Of a stretch of DNA of 40,826 bases, positions 6,981 to 14,564 are shown one piece after another. Positions within the stretch are counted from its first letter, which is position 1; the number at the start of each line of letters is the position of its first letter. The DNA comes from a virus, in IMG/VR virus record IMGVR_UViG_3300005563_000018, positions 1 through 40,826 of that record. One strand, 5' to 3'. The translations under genes were made by a program, and so were the position numbers. The notes below the pieces were generated by a model, which did not search any database, was not told the origin of the DNA, and saw only the letters and a program-made list of their open reading frames with translations.

Positions 6981-7283
6981 ATGAAACCGAAGAACGGCGT
7001 CCATAAAACCACCCAACTACTTGATGATTTAGGCTCTACTGTAGCGGTTGAGCGCACGTACCACACTGACGGTATCTTGTCCCGGCCGATTAGACATTAC
7101 TACGAAATCAATTATAAAGTCTCCTCGCCGACCGAAGAACATGCTGCTTATCTGAGGTTCTCTGACGACATCCACGCCGATAAGTCTAAGTTAGACCCAG
7201 CCTGGCGGATTGAACACAGCAAAAAGGGCGATGAGCGCGGTTATTACATCTGCGTGGCTTCATATACGGTGTTGGAATACTAA
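6981..7283 (+). CDS. Hypothetical protein downstream of terminase
   Basis: A protein of 100 aa, preceded by AAGGAG. It looks like a mixed alpha/beta single domain (VAVERTYHTDGILSRPIRHYYEINYKV) with no recognised motif. Its place between terminase and portal suggests a packaging or head accessory role, by position only. Confidence 0.65.
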   Translation: MKPKNGVHKTTQLLDDLGSTVAVERTYHTDGILSRPIRHYYEINYKVSSPTEEHAAYLRFSDDIHADKSKLDPAWRIEHSKKGDERGYYICVASYTVLEY

Positions 7284-7385
7284 ATGAGTGAAGAAGAGAT
7301 ATTGGCCGGCGCACTAGACGATATCATTGCAAGTATTACATCATCGGATAATCTCATAAAAGCCCTCAGAGAGTTTATAATATAA
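7284..7385 (+). CDS. Small hypothetical protein (33 aa)
   Basis: ATG 7284 immediately follows the stop of the previous gene. The product, MSEEEILAGALDDIIASITSS..., looks like one acidic amphipathic helix. There is no strong ribosome-binding site; translation by re-initiation is likely. Confidence 0.45.
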   Translation: MSEEEILAGALDDIIASITSSDNLIKALREFII

Positions 7386-7530
7386 GGGAGCAACCCGGAT
7401 TGCCGGGGCTACTGATTCTGCGTTTCTCCTGGTACCGGGTTTTGCGCAGTTGACGTGGCTTCTCGTAACCCGCTTTAGTTCCCTGAGGTCGCAAGACTGA
7501 AGCAGACTGAGGCGGGTTGCGTCATTTAAG
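7386..7530 (+). ncRNA. Structured RNA region B before the portal gene
   Basis: An intergenic stretch with two long stems. AACCCGG/CCGGGTT pairs 7392-7398 with 7435-7441. GTAACCCGC/GCGGGTTGC (7465-7473 with 7512-7520, one G-U) contains a GTC-GCAA-GAC hairpin with a GNRA tetraloop at 7488-7497. No gene fits. It could be a folded leader, a terminator complex at the end of the terminase transcript, or a packaging site. No T run follows the second stem. Confidence 0.5.
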
Positions 7531-7531
7531 G

Positions 7532-7560
7532 GTTATTTTCTCTAAAAAGCTGTTATAATT
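7532..7560 (+). promoter_or_regulatory. Extended -10 promoter inside a perfect palindrome
   Basis: TGTTATAAT (7551-7559) is an extended -10 element. The surrounding 14 bases, GTTATAATTATAAC (7552-7565), are a perfect inverted repeat, so a dimeric regulator could bind over the -10. The -35 region is weak. The start of transcription would be near 7566, giving a leader of about 60 nt before the portal start. Confidence 0.55.
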
Positions 7561-7587
7561 ATAACCAAAGCATAAGCCACCCAACTA

Positions 7588-7622
7588 AGTACGGAACTTT
7601 TGCCAGAAAGACCGTACTTTTT
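7588..7622 (+). terminator. Terminator-like hairpin just before the portal start
   Basis: AGTACGG/CCGTACT (7588-7594 with 7612-7618) is followed by five T and lies only a few bases before the TTG start of the portal gene. It has a partner of the same design at 25718-25760, including a 22-nt segment identical at 18 positions and a compensatory T-A to C-G change in the stem. It therefore looks like a conserved RNA element, perhaps an attenuator, rather than a simple end of transcript. Confidence 0.6.
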
Positions 7623-7624
7623 CA

Positions 7625-9904
7625 TTGGCATTCTCTTATTTAACACCGCAAAACATTTATCGGCACTACGAAAGTGCCAAACAATACACGCTTGAGCTCA
7701 CCCAGCCCTTCTGGGAGTTTGAGCGGATTGCTAGGAACCGCCCGCATGACGGTATCGACCCGGCATATCCTAAGACCACTGACGGTACGGCCGCCTCAAT
7801 CGTCCAAAAGACCCCAAAGCGGGTAGTCCAGCAACTGCCGACCGGCAAGATCAAGAGCGACCAGGGCAACGAGTGGCTCGACATAGTCGCCCAGTTTATC
7901 TTTACCAATAAAATCCTTCCTTACGCCAATGAGGACTATGGGCTGTTTGAGAAATCCCACCTGATGATCGAGGGCGGCCTAACTTACGGCTTCTCAGCTT
8001 CCTACACACCGTTTTTAAACCATGACGGGTACTTTTGTCCCGATATGACCATCCCCTACTGGGGAGATATTTTTATTCAAAAAGGCAAGAAGAGCGGTTA
8101 TTCCTGCTCTTATGTATTTCTTAGAAGTTGGTGGCAAAAAGCTGATTTAGAGGCTCTAATTGATTCCGAAACCAAACTGTCTAAGGATAAGGATTATGAG
8201 TCAACCTGGGACCTAGACGCCCTTAAAGACGTGCTTAAGGCCGAATCAGCCAAAGACCCCCAAGCCACCACGCCGCATGAGCGAGAGCGCTCGGCCGAAA
8301 CGACTGGGATTGAGCTGGTAACAGGCTTCCAAAAAGGCGTTAAATCCAAGTTCTACACCTTCAATGTCGCTACGCGCAAGATTGTGCGAACCAAGATAAA
8401 TAAAGACCCTAGAGGCAAGTTACCGATTGATTGGCTTTATGGCGATATAGACGGGGCCAACCCTCTTGGACGGGGGATTATCGAGCTTATCGGTGGCCTG
8501 CAGAACCTGATTGACTCTCAGCAGCAGATGTTTGAGTTCAACCGGGCGTTAGCACTGGCTCCTCCCGTAATTAAATATGGCAATATCGGTGACTTCTCAT
8601 ATTCACCTAATGCAGTTATAGAGGCTACCAACCCCGCCACGGATAAGGTCGAGCCACTGGTCATCGATACGACCGCGATCGCTAACTACCCGCAACTTTA
8701 TCAGCTTCACCAATCACAGATGTTTAATCTGGTAGCCCCCCAAAGTACTCAAATCGCCGCGGGAGAAGGAGCTATTACCCAAAGCAAAACCTCGGCCGGG
8801 GTCAACCAGCAAAACGCGGCCCTTTCCGTAGATGATAACGCTATTCGCAAGCGCTTTGAGTCCTGGTTCAGGAACTGGGCGGAAACCGCTGTCAACTTGT
8901 ATTTCGGCGAACGTACCGGCAAGGAAGAACTACAGCTGGATAAGGAAACTGCCCAGCGGCTCCGTGAACTGCCTGATTTTGACCAATCCCTGCTTTCCCC
9001 AGACAACAAGATACTAATTGATTACGACAGCGCCACGCCAGTCCTAAACTTCCACGTTGACCCCAACACTACCTCAGTAGCCGATAAGGCTCAGCAGGTC
9101 CAAGACGCCGTCCAGATACTCGATATCGTCATGAAATACCCAATGCTAAACGCCAGCTTCGGCGGTCCGATTGACGTTGATGTTCTGGCCCGAAGATTAG
9201 TTGTTAACTCCGGCATTGACGATCCGGAACAGGTTGCGCCCGAACCTACTGAAGCCCAGAAGAAATCCAAAGAACTGCAAAAACAACAGGTCAATCCGTT
9301 CTCACCAATGTTTGACAAACCATCTATTAGGATCGACTACGGAGACGTTGAAGATCCTCAGAGCCGGGCCAAATTACTTGAGTTGGCTGGCGCACCTCCT
9401 GCCGCTCCGTTGGCCCCAATGTCACCGCGCGTAGCCGAAAGCGCGGCTAAGGGCGTGGCAGCGATCGAACCCGAAGAAGCCGGCCAATCATCCCAACCAA
9501 CCGAAGCCCCGATTGATCTGGGCGATATCTACAAGGGTACAACCGACCCAATGGTTAAGGCCGAAATCGAAGGTATGGCCGGACTCCATCCCCGCCCAGC
9601 TCATGTCGCCGGTGAAGTTGTATCAAATACAACTGAACACGCGGCCAACGTCCTGAACAACTTAGGCCAAGCCAACCAGGTGCTTAATCCTCCGCAACCA
9701 CCGGCCCCAGAACCAGTTGAGGGCCAGCCAGCCCCTCCCCCGGCACCCCCAGCTCCACCGCGGCACAATCCCATAGATGAAAAGATGCGCGAAGTCTTAA
9801 AACGACTTGGCTTGTCTGATAACGCCATTGAACAAGCGATTGCCCAGCTGGATTCCGGCGCGTCACCGCAGCAAGTTCTACAAGGACTAGGAGTTAACCA
9901 ATGA
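7625..9904 (+). CDS. Portal protein
   Basis: A protein of 759 aa. Portal dodecamers form the DNA entry and exit ring of the head. The order (terminase, then this gene, then scaffold and capsid), the length, the family-like core (ELIGGLQNLIDSQQQMFEFNRALALAPP), and the long helical and Pro/Ala-rich C-terminal tail all fit a podovirus-type portal. The only available start is TTG 7625, with no Shine-Dalgarno sequence and a terminator-like hairpin directly upstream. Expression may depend on that leader. The end overlaps the next gene by ATGA. Confidence 0.85.
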   Translation: MAFSYLTPQNIYRHYESAKQYTLELTQPFWEFERIARNRPHDGIDPAYPKTTDGTAASIVQKTPKRVVQQLPTGKIKSDQGNEWLDIVAQFIFTNKILPYANEDYGLFEKSHLMIEGGLTYGFSASYTPFLNHDGYFCPDMTIPYWGDIFIQKGKKSGYSCSYVFLRSWWQKADLEALIDSETKLSKDKDYESTWDLDALKDVLKAESAKDPQATTPHERERSAETTGIELVTGFQKGVKSKFYTFNVATRKIVRTKINKDPRGKLPIDWLYGDIDGANPLGRGIIELIGGLQNLIDSQQQMFEFNRALALAPPVIKYGNIGDFSYSPNAVIEATNPATDKVEPLVIDTTAIANYPQLYQLHQSQMFNLVAPQSTQIAAGEGAITQSKTSAGVNQQNAALSVDDNAIRKRFESWFRNWAETAVNLYFGERTGKEELQLDKETAQRLRELPDFDQSLLSPDNKILIDYDSATPVLNFHVDPNTTSVADKAQQVQDAVQILDIVMKYPMLNASFGGPIDVDVLARRLVVNSGIDDPEQVAPEPTEAQKKSKELQKQQVNPFSPMFDKPSIRIDYGDVEDPQSRAKLLELAGAPPAAPLAPMSPRVAESAAKGVAAIEPEEAGQSSQPTEAPIDLGDIYKGTTDPMVKAEIEGMAGLHPRPAHVAGEVVSNTTEHAANVLNNLGQANQVLNPPQPPAPEPVEGQPAPPPAPPAPPRHNPIDEKMREVLKRLGLSDNAIEQAIAQLDSGASPQQVLQGLGVNQ

Positions 9905-10206
9905 ATGACAACATTTATCCGCTAAGCGGCCAGCCCTTTGCCCTGCGGCCGCCCCAAAAACAGATAGAAGAGCGCAAAGAAGAGATCGCCAAGACCCTAG
10001 ACCAGCTTCCGCTAATTAAAGAGGTTATTAGTCGGCTTGACACCAAATTAGCCGCCACCGACTCAGTCAAAAAAGCCCTGGAAGTATCCGATAAGTATCA
10101 AATCAGCCGGGAAAATGCCCTGATTGTGCTGGATATCGTCAACCAACAGCTAGCTACGGAGAGGAGTTTTCTTCAGACCAAAGTTGAACAAGTCTCCCAG
10201 AGATAG
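9901..10206 (+). CDS. Hypothetical head-region protein
   Basis: A protein of 101 aa, coupled to the portal gene by ATGA. The sequence is charged and helical, probably coiled-coil in residues 20-100 (IEERKEEIAKTLDQLPLIKEVISRLDTKL). It is likely an accessory head morphogenesis protein by position only. Confidence 0.65.
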   Translation: MNDNIYPLSGQPFALRPPQKQIEERKEEIAKTLDQLPLIKEVISRLDTKLAATDSVKKALEVSDKYQISRENALIVLDIVNQQLATERSFLQTKVEQVSQR

Positions 10207-10304
10207 GTTGCTTGCTGGGCATCCAAAATAGGTGCCTGGCAAGGAGTCCAGCTCACAGATTCCCGCCCCTCCAGCGCATGGAAGTAACTAATTAAGGAGA
10301 CGCT
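10207..10304 (+). other. Intergenic leader with hairpin before the scaffold gene
   Basis: A short gap containing a 10-bp stem with two G-U pairs (10212-10221 with 10233-10242). No T run and no promoter are visible. The scaffold gene has its own strong ribosome-binding site (AAGGAG). This may be an mRNA processing or stability element. Confidence 0.35.
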
Positions 10305-11222
10305 ATGGCTAAAGTAGCCGACGCTGTAAAAGAGGACGAACAGGTCGCCCCCGCTGAATCAGCACCAGTGAACACAAAAGTAAATGAACCTGTTGATGGC
10401 GATAATTCGCAAGTATCTGAGGATAAGGACATCATGGAAGCCACGCTCGACGAGCTGGAAGAAGATGCTCCTGAAACAGAAGGCGAAGCCGAGGAAGAAG
10501 CACCAGCCGAAACCGAAGCCGCCGTAGAAACGACTCAGCCGCAAGGTGAAACAAAACCCCAAGAACCTACACAAACAGAGGAAAAACTAGCCCCTAAAAG
10601 CGAAAATCGGTTCCAGATTCTTGCTAACAAGAATAAAGACCTTGAGCAAAAGCTATCCGATCCGTCCTTTTTGCAACAGCAACTGGAACGCTTAAAACTG
10701 CAGGAATCTCAGCTCGCATCTGAACAGGAGCTATTAAACGAAGTTAATCCCGAAACCGGCGAGTATTACACCCCGCAAGAGGTGGAACGGCTCGCCTTCG
10801 CCCAGTCACGGGAACAAAGAGCCCAAGTTGTCGCTCTGGAACGCTACCAACTCGAAGTTCAACAGAACCAAGAGCTAATAGCTAACGAAGCCACCAAAGC
10901 TATCGAGGACTTCGCTATCTTCAACGACAAAAGCCCAGAGTTCAAACCCGAACTCGCTGCCCAGCTCAATGACTTGATAGATAAAAGCCTTATCCGCGAA
11001 GAAGGAACTGGGACAATCATCGGGGCACACCTTTCACCCTACCAATTAGCAAAAACCATCGCTGACGCTACTCAAGTGAACGCCGCCAAAATGCAAGCCG
11101 AAGCCCAAAAAGCAAATGCAAAGATGCTGGCAAACGCTGACGTCCCGGCTGGCGCAAGCAACGCCTCTAAAGCGAAAGTCGACCCAGATTTGGCCGCTTT
11201 CGATGAAGAGGCGGGACTGTAG
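10305..11222 (+). CDS. Capsid scaffolding protein
   Basis: A protein of 305 aa. It is very acidic and Glu/Ala/Pro-rich in residues 1-100, then forms a long coiled coil (about 105-200) with many Gln, and ends with a basic/acidic tail near the capsid gene. Composition, length and position just upstream of the major capsid gene are the usual signature of a phage scaffold that guides prohead assembly and is lost afterwards. There is no direct sequence motif. Confidence 0.78.
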   Translation: MAKVADAVKEDEQVAPAESAPVNTKVNEPVDGDNSQVSEDKDIMEATLDELEEDAPETEGEAEEEAPAETEAAVETTQPQGETKPQEPTQTEEKLAPKSENRFQILANKNKDLEQKLSDPSFLQQQLERLKLQESQLASEQELLNEVNPETGEYYTPQEVERLAFAQSREQRAQVVALERYQLEVQQNQELIANEATKAIEDFAIFNDKSPEFKPELAAQLNDLIDKSLIREEGTGTIIGAHLSPYQLAKTIADATQVNAAKMQAEAQKANAKMLANADVPAGASNASKAKVDPDLAAFDEEAGL

Positions 11223-11251
11223 CTTCAGTCTAACGAAAGGAAGATACAAAC

Positions 11252-12088
11252 ATGGCTGTTAACTTAGCCTCAAAGTTTGCAAAAAAGACTTCTGATCTGA
11301 TGGTGTTGTCCGCAAAGACCAGTGGCATAGTCAACCAGAACTGGGATTGGGACGGTGTAAACGCGATTAACGTGTACACCCTGTCTGATCCTACAATCAA
11401 CGACTACGTCGCTAACGGTGCAAACCGCTACGGCAACCCCTCAGAAGTCCAAGACACCAAACAAACCTTCACCCTGTCGCGTGACCGATCTTTCTCAGTC
11501 ACTATCGACAACCTAAACCTTCAGGACACCATGATGGTCCGCCAGCCCGGTAAATACCTGGCCCAGGTCATCAAAAACAAAATGGTCCCTGAAATCGACA
11601 CCTACCGCATAGGTGTTTTGTTCGCCGCCGGCGCTACTAACGGCTCTCGCGACGACATCGTAGCCGATGCTGCTACAACTTCAAGCAACGCTTGGAGCAA
11701 CTTCACGGCTATCAACGCCGACATATCCGACCACGAAGCTCCTGAGAGCGGTCGCGTCGCTTTGATGACCGCCCAGTACTACAACTTCCTGCTTCTTTCA
11801 GGCTTCGTCCTGGCTTCCAACGCTGGTCAAAGCAAGAACGAGAGCGGCGATTTGGGTACTGTTGACGGCGTAAAAGTCGTAGTAGTCCCTTCTGGCCGTA
11901 TGCCCAGCAACAACGACCTGATAATCACTCACCCGAGTGTCCTGGTCGCCCCCGAGAAACTTCGTGACTATACCATTCACAAGAATCCTCCTGGCATCAA
12001 CGGTTACCAGATCGACTACCGACATCGCTATGACGCTTTTGTGGACACCAACCGCTTGAACGCGACTGGCTTCCACATGACCGCTTAG
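11252..12088 (+). CDS. Major capsid protein (HK97-like fold expected)
   Basis: A protein of 278 aa following the scaffold, with a strong ribosome-binding site (GAAAGGAAG). The sequence has the features of phage coat proteins of the P22/N4 gp56 type: an early Phe/Trp-rich arm, RDRSFSVTIDNLN, long central helix, KVVVVPSGRMP, and a C-terminal VAPEKLRDYTIHKNPPGING strand region. Position between scaffold and small head genes supports the call. The fold is expected from family knowledge, not seen directly. Confidence 0.85.
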   Translation: MAVNLASKFAKKTSDLMVLSAKTSGIVNQNWDWDGVNAINVYTLSDPTINDYVANGANRYGNPSEVQDTKQTFTLSRDRSFSVTIDNLNLQDTMMVRQPGKYLAQVIKNKMVPEIDTYRIGVLFAAGATNGSRDDIVADAATTSSNAWSNFTAINADISDHEAPESGRVALMTAQYYNFLLLSGFVLASNAGQSKNESGDLGTVDGVKVVVVPSGRMPSNNDLIITHPSVLVAPEKLRDYTIHKNPPGINGYQIDYRHRYDAFVDTNRLNATGFHMTA

Positions 12089-12118
12089 TTCTGAACTAAC
12101 AAATTTTAAGGAGTAATA

Positions 12119-12328
12119 ATGGCAAATCTAACTTGGCAAGAAAAGCTTGAAAAGGGTTTACCCCTAAACGAGCTGGAACGAGTCAAAGAGGCCGCTGAAC
12201 GTATCACACTGCGCCGCATCCGCGATGCAGAAGAAGACGCTAAGCGTGCCGCCGAGCGTGCTGGCGCATCCGTCAATTCGCTTGAACCAAAAGAAACATC
12301 GCCAAAAGACTCAAAGAAAGGTAACTAG
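12119..12328 (+). CDS. Small helical protein after the capsid gene
   Basis: A protein of 69 aa, highly charged (ERVKEAAERITLRRIRDAEEDAKRAAERAG), most likely one long helix. AAGGAG precedes the start. It may be a head accessory protein; no family is assigned. Confidence 0.65.
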   Translation: MANLTWQEKLEKGLPLNELERVKEAAERITLRRIRDAEEDAKRAAERAGASVNSLEPKETSPKDSKKGN

Positions 12329-12616
12329 TTGGAAGGAAACATAACACGCCAACGTAGATACGCCCTCAAGAAAAGGGCCGAAGTGCTAGAAGCACTCGGA
12401 AATCAATGCGTTGTTTGTGGGATAACCGACCCCCGTGTTCTGCAAATAGATCACGTTAATGGCGGAGGTACCCAAGAACATCGAAAGATTAAATCAAGAA
12501 CCATCTTTTTAAGAAAAGTTCTCGATGACCAAGAAGGACTCTACCAACTGTTATGCGCAAATTGTAATTGGATCAAAAGATTTGAGAACAATGAAAACCC
12601 GACCAGGAAACTTTAA
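12329..12616 (+). CDS. HNH endonuclease
   Basis: A protein of 95 aa with the full HNH core: C-V-V-C-G, then LQIDHVNGGG with the DH pair, then LLCANCNWIKR supplying the second Cys pair and the final Asn. It starts with TTG 12329, immediately after the previous stop, with no better start. Small HNH proteins of this kind often act as free-standing homing endonucleases and are inserted between structural genes, as here between capsid and minor head genes. A packaging role for the nuclease is less likely because such genes usually lie beside terminase. Confidence 0.82.
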   Translation: MEGNITRQRRYALKKRAEVLEALGNQCVVCGITDPRVLQIDHVNGGGTQEHRKIKSRTIFLRKVLDDQEGLYQLLCANCNWIKRFENNENPTRKL

Positions 12617-12633
12617 AGAAAGGTAAACAACAT

Positions 12634-12999
12634 ATGGCTAATGCAGATGTTAACCTCAGTGGCTTCGGCTACAACCAGGTTACCGCAGTAACCGGCAACA
12701 AAACGCTGGCCGCAACTGACTGTGGAGTTGTCCAAAACGTGACTGCTACCTGTACTGTAACCCTTCCTGCCACCGCTGTCGGCGATGTACACATCGTCCG
12801 CGTCGGTGCAGAAGGCATCACCGTAACTGTAGCTCCTAACGCCGTAGACAACATTCGCGGCAACGGCTTTACCGCTGCTGACAACAAAGCCGCTATCGCT
12901 ACCTCCCTGCCCGCCGGCTCATTCATCAAGCTCGTCGCTGATGGTGCTGCTGGCTGGACGGTTGACAGCGTCCGCGGAGTTTGGACTCGCCAAGCTTAA
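12634..12999 (+). CDS. Probable head decoration or fibre-like structural protein
   Basis: A protein of 121 aa, Ala/Thr/Val-rich, beta-strand type (VTAVTGNKTLAATDCGVVQNVTATCTVTLP). AAAGAAAGG lies upstream. Composition and place just after the capsid gene suggest a surface protein of the head. No specific family is assigned. Confidence 0.6.
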   Translation: MANADVNLSGFGYNQVTAVTGNKTLAATDCGVVQNVTATCTVTLPATAVGDVHIVRVGAEGITVTVAPNAVDNIRGNGFTAADNKAAIATSLPAGSFIKLVADGAAGWTVDSVRGVWTRQA

Positions 13000-13009
13000 C
13001 AACTAATTA

Positions 13010-13068
13010 GGGGTGGTTTAATCCACGATTAGCTTAATCGTTGAGGCTAACGGAATAAAAACCGCCCC
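13010..13068 (+). promoter_or_regulatory. Long stem-loop in the capsid operon
   Basis: GGGGTGGTTT (13010-13019) pairs with AAACCGCCCC (13059-13068), 10 bp with one G-U. The loop contains a second perfect stem, CGATTA/TAATCG (13026-13040). It sits between two structural genes and is not followed by T residues. It is most likely an mRNA stability or partial termination element that sets the ratio of capsid to tail products. Confidence 0.5.
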
Positions 13069-13083
13069 CTCCAAGGAAATCAA

Positions 13084-13350
13084 ATGACAAGAGTATATAC
13101 ACCACAAAACATCACAACGGCCACCACTACCACCGTTAAGAGCGGTGCCGGGATACTCGGAAAAATCGTGGTCAACGCTACGGCTGCCGGCTCTATCACG
13201 GTCTATGACAGCCTGACCGCTTCGGGAACCAAGATCGCCACCATGAAAGCATCTATCGGAGAGGGTTCTTACTCATTCGATGCCGCTTTCGCCACTGGGC
13301 TAACTGTCGTAACAGCCGCCGCTTCGGACATAACTGTCTGCTACAACTAG
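13084..13350 (+). CDS. Small structural protein, beta-rich
   Basis: A protein of 88 aa, Thr/Ala/Gly-rich (TTATTTTVKSGAGILGKIVVNATAAGSITVYD). AAGGAAATCAA precedes the start. The pattern resembles small beta-sandwich head or tail proteins of phages, but no particular one can be named. Confidence 0.6.
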   Translation: MTRVYTPQNITTATTTTVKSGAGILGKIVVNATAAGSITVYDSLTASGTKIATMKASIGEGSYSFDAAFATGLTVVTAAASDITVCYN

Positions 13351-13360
13351 GAGTCATTTA

Positions 13361-13546
13361 ATGGCATACATTGAACCTCCTATCAAGATAAAGCCCTCTC
13401 ATAGAGGCAAGTTTACCGCTTGGGCTAAAGCCCACGGTTTTTCAAGCGTCCAAGCCGCCGCTTCGGCAGTTTTAGCTAACAAATCGGCTTATTCGCCAGA
13501 AGTGGTCAAGATGGCTAATTTCGCTAGAAACTTCGGAGGCAAGTAA
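13361..13546 (+). CDS. Small conserved-type phage structural protein
   Basis: A protein of 61 aa opening MAYIEPPIKIKPSHRGKFTAWA and ending VVKMANFARNFGGK. The IKPSHRG...(K)ANFARNFG pattern is familiar from short proteins in phage structural operons, though their exact role is not known to me. It has a GGAG ribosome-binding site, and its stop overlaps the next start by one base. Confidence 0.65.
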   Translation: MAYIEPPIKIKPSHRGKFTAWAKAHGFSSVQAAASAVLANKSAYSPEVVKMANFARNFGGK

Positions 13547-13896
13547 TGGCACTAAAGATCAAAGATTTAGTCAGAGGCACCACCCGTGCTATCAACCTGA
13601 CATTCACAGCCGAGGACGGCACTCCGCACGATCTGACCGGCGGGACCGTGTTCTTCGTAGCCACATCTGACGCTAATCCCTCCAGTGACAGTGATGCGGC
13701 CATCGATATAACGCCTGTTACGAGCCATACGGCCCCAACACTAGGACAGACAAGGATTGTTCTGAGCGCGGCACAAACGCGAATCGCCCCAGGAACCTAT
13801 AATTTCGGCGCACAAGCTGTCTTGGCTGATGGGACGGTAATCGAACAGACCGGTAAGTTCAAAGTTCTGGCAGATTACGCGGTAAGCACCAGTTAA
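13546..13896 (+). CDS. BppU-like/Ig-like structural protein
   Basis: A protein of 116 aa. Its pattern (RGTTRAINLTFTAEDGTPHDLTGGTVFFVATSD...GTYNFGAQAVLADGTVIEQTGKF) matches the immunoglobulin-like N-terminal domain found in baseplate upper proteins and similar phage structural proteins. It overlaps the upstream stop by one base. Confidence 0.6.
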   Translation: MALKIKDLVRGTTRAINLTFTAEDGTPHDLTGGTVFFVATSDANPSSDSDAAIDITPVTSHTAPTLGQTRIVLSAAQTRIAPGTYNFGAQAVLADGTVIEQTGKFKVLADYAVSTS

Positions 13897-13904
13897 GGAG
13901 GAAT

Positions 13905-14093
13905 ATGGAAACAATCAAAATCGAAGGCAAGCACTATGAAGTCACCGGATACGCCGAGGACGGCTTGCCAATCATCAAGGGAGAAGCCGTATCGACCCAG
14001 GACGGGTTCGATGAGGTCGGCAACCCTAAAGTAAGTGTAAATATAACAGTTCCCTCGGTTCCAATCGGGGTAACACCAGGAAAGATAGAATAA
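13905..14093 (+). CDS. Small hypothetical structural-operon protein
   Basis: A protein of 62 aa opening METIKIEGKHYEVTGY, preceded by AAGGAGG. Beta-rich with a Val/Pro-rich end. The family is unknown. Confidence 0.55.
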   Translation: METIKIEGKHYEVTGYAEDGLPIIKGEAVSTQDGFDEVGNPKVSVNITVPSVPIGVTPGKIE

Positions 14094-14094
14094 T

Positions 14095-14547
14095 ATGGCA
14101 GTAGTAACTAAAATTTATCCCAACTACCTCAACGATATGCTGACGGCAACGGCGGGGTGGACAACCCAGACGGTCAACTGCGCCCTTTTCAGCGCATCGA
14201 CCTTCACTACCACCGACACCGCTTACACGACCAGCGGTACAGAGGTAGCTAACGCCAACGGCTACACGACCGGTGGTTTAGCGGTAGGCACAAGGACTCT
14301 AAGCACGGCAACCACGACTATCCAGCTCGCCAAGATAACCGGCGCGGCCGGCGGCGGTTCGGCTGGCACGACCACTTGGACAGCTACCGGAGCTGGTTTC
14401 TCAGCCGTAGCCGCCAAGCTCTACGTTGTCGCAGGACACCCAATCGCCCACATCGATTTCGGCGGAACTCAGACTGCATCAGGTGGCGGTACTTTCGTAA
14501 TCACATGGGACGCAACCAACGGCGTATTTAACTTAGCCTCAAGTTAG
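14095..14547 (+). CDS. Phage structural protein, beta-rich
   Basis: A protein of 150 aa with the pattern YLNDMLTATAGWTTQTVNCALFSASTFT...NGYTTGGLAVGTRTLS...HPIAHIDFGGTQTASGGTFVITWDA. This arrangement is common in small phage virion proteins of unknown exact position. It immediately follows the previous gene. A minor head or tail component is likely. Confidence 0.65.
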   Translation: MAVVTKIYPNYLNDMLTATAGWTTQTVNCALFSASTFTTTDTAYTTSGTEVANANGYTTGGLAVGTRTLSTATTTIQLAKITGAAGGGSAGTTTWTATGAGFSAVAAKLYVVAGHPIAHIDFGGTQTASGGGTFVITWDATNGVFNLASS

Positions 14548-14564
14548 TCTAGGAGGGGGACGAT

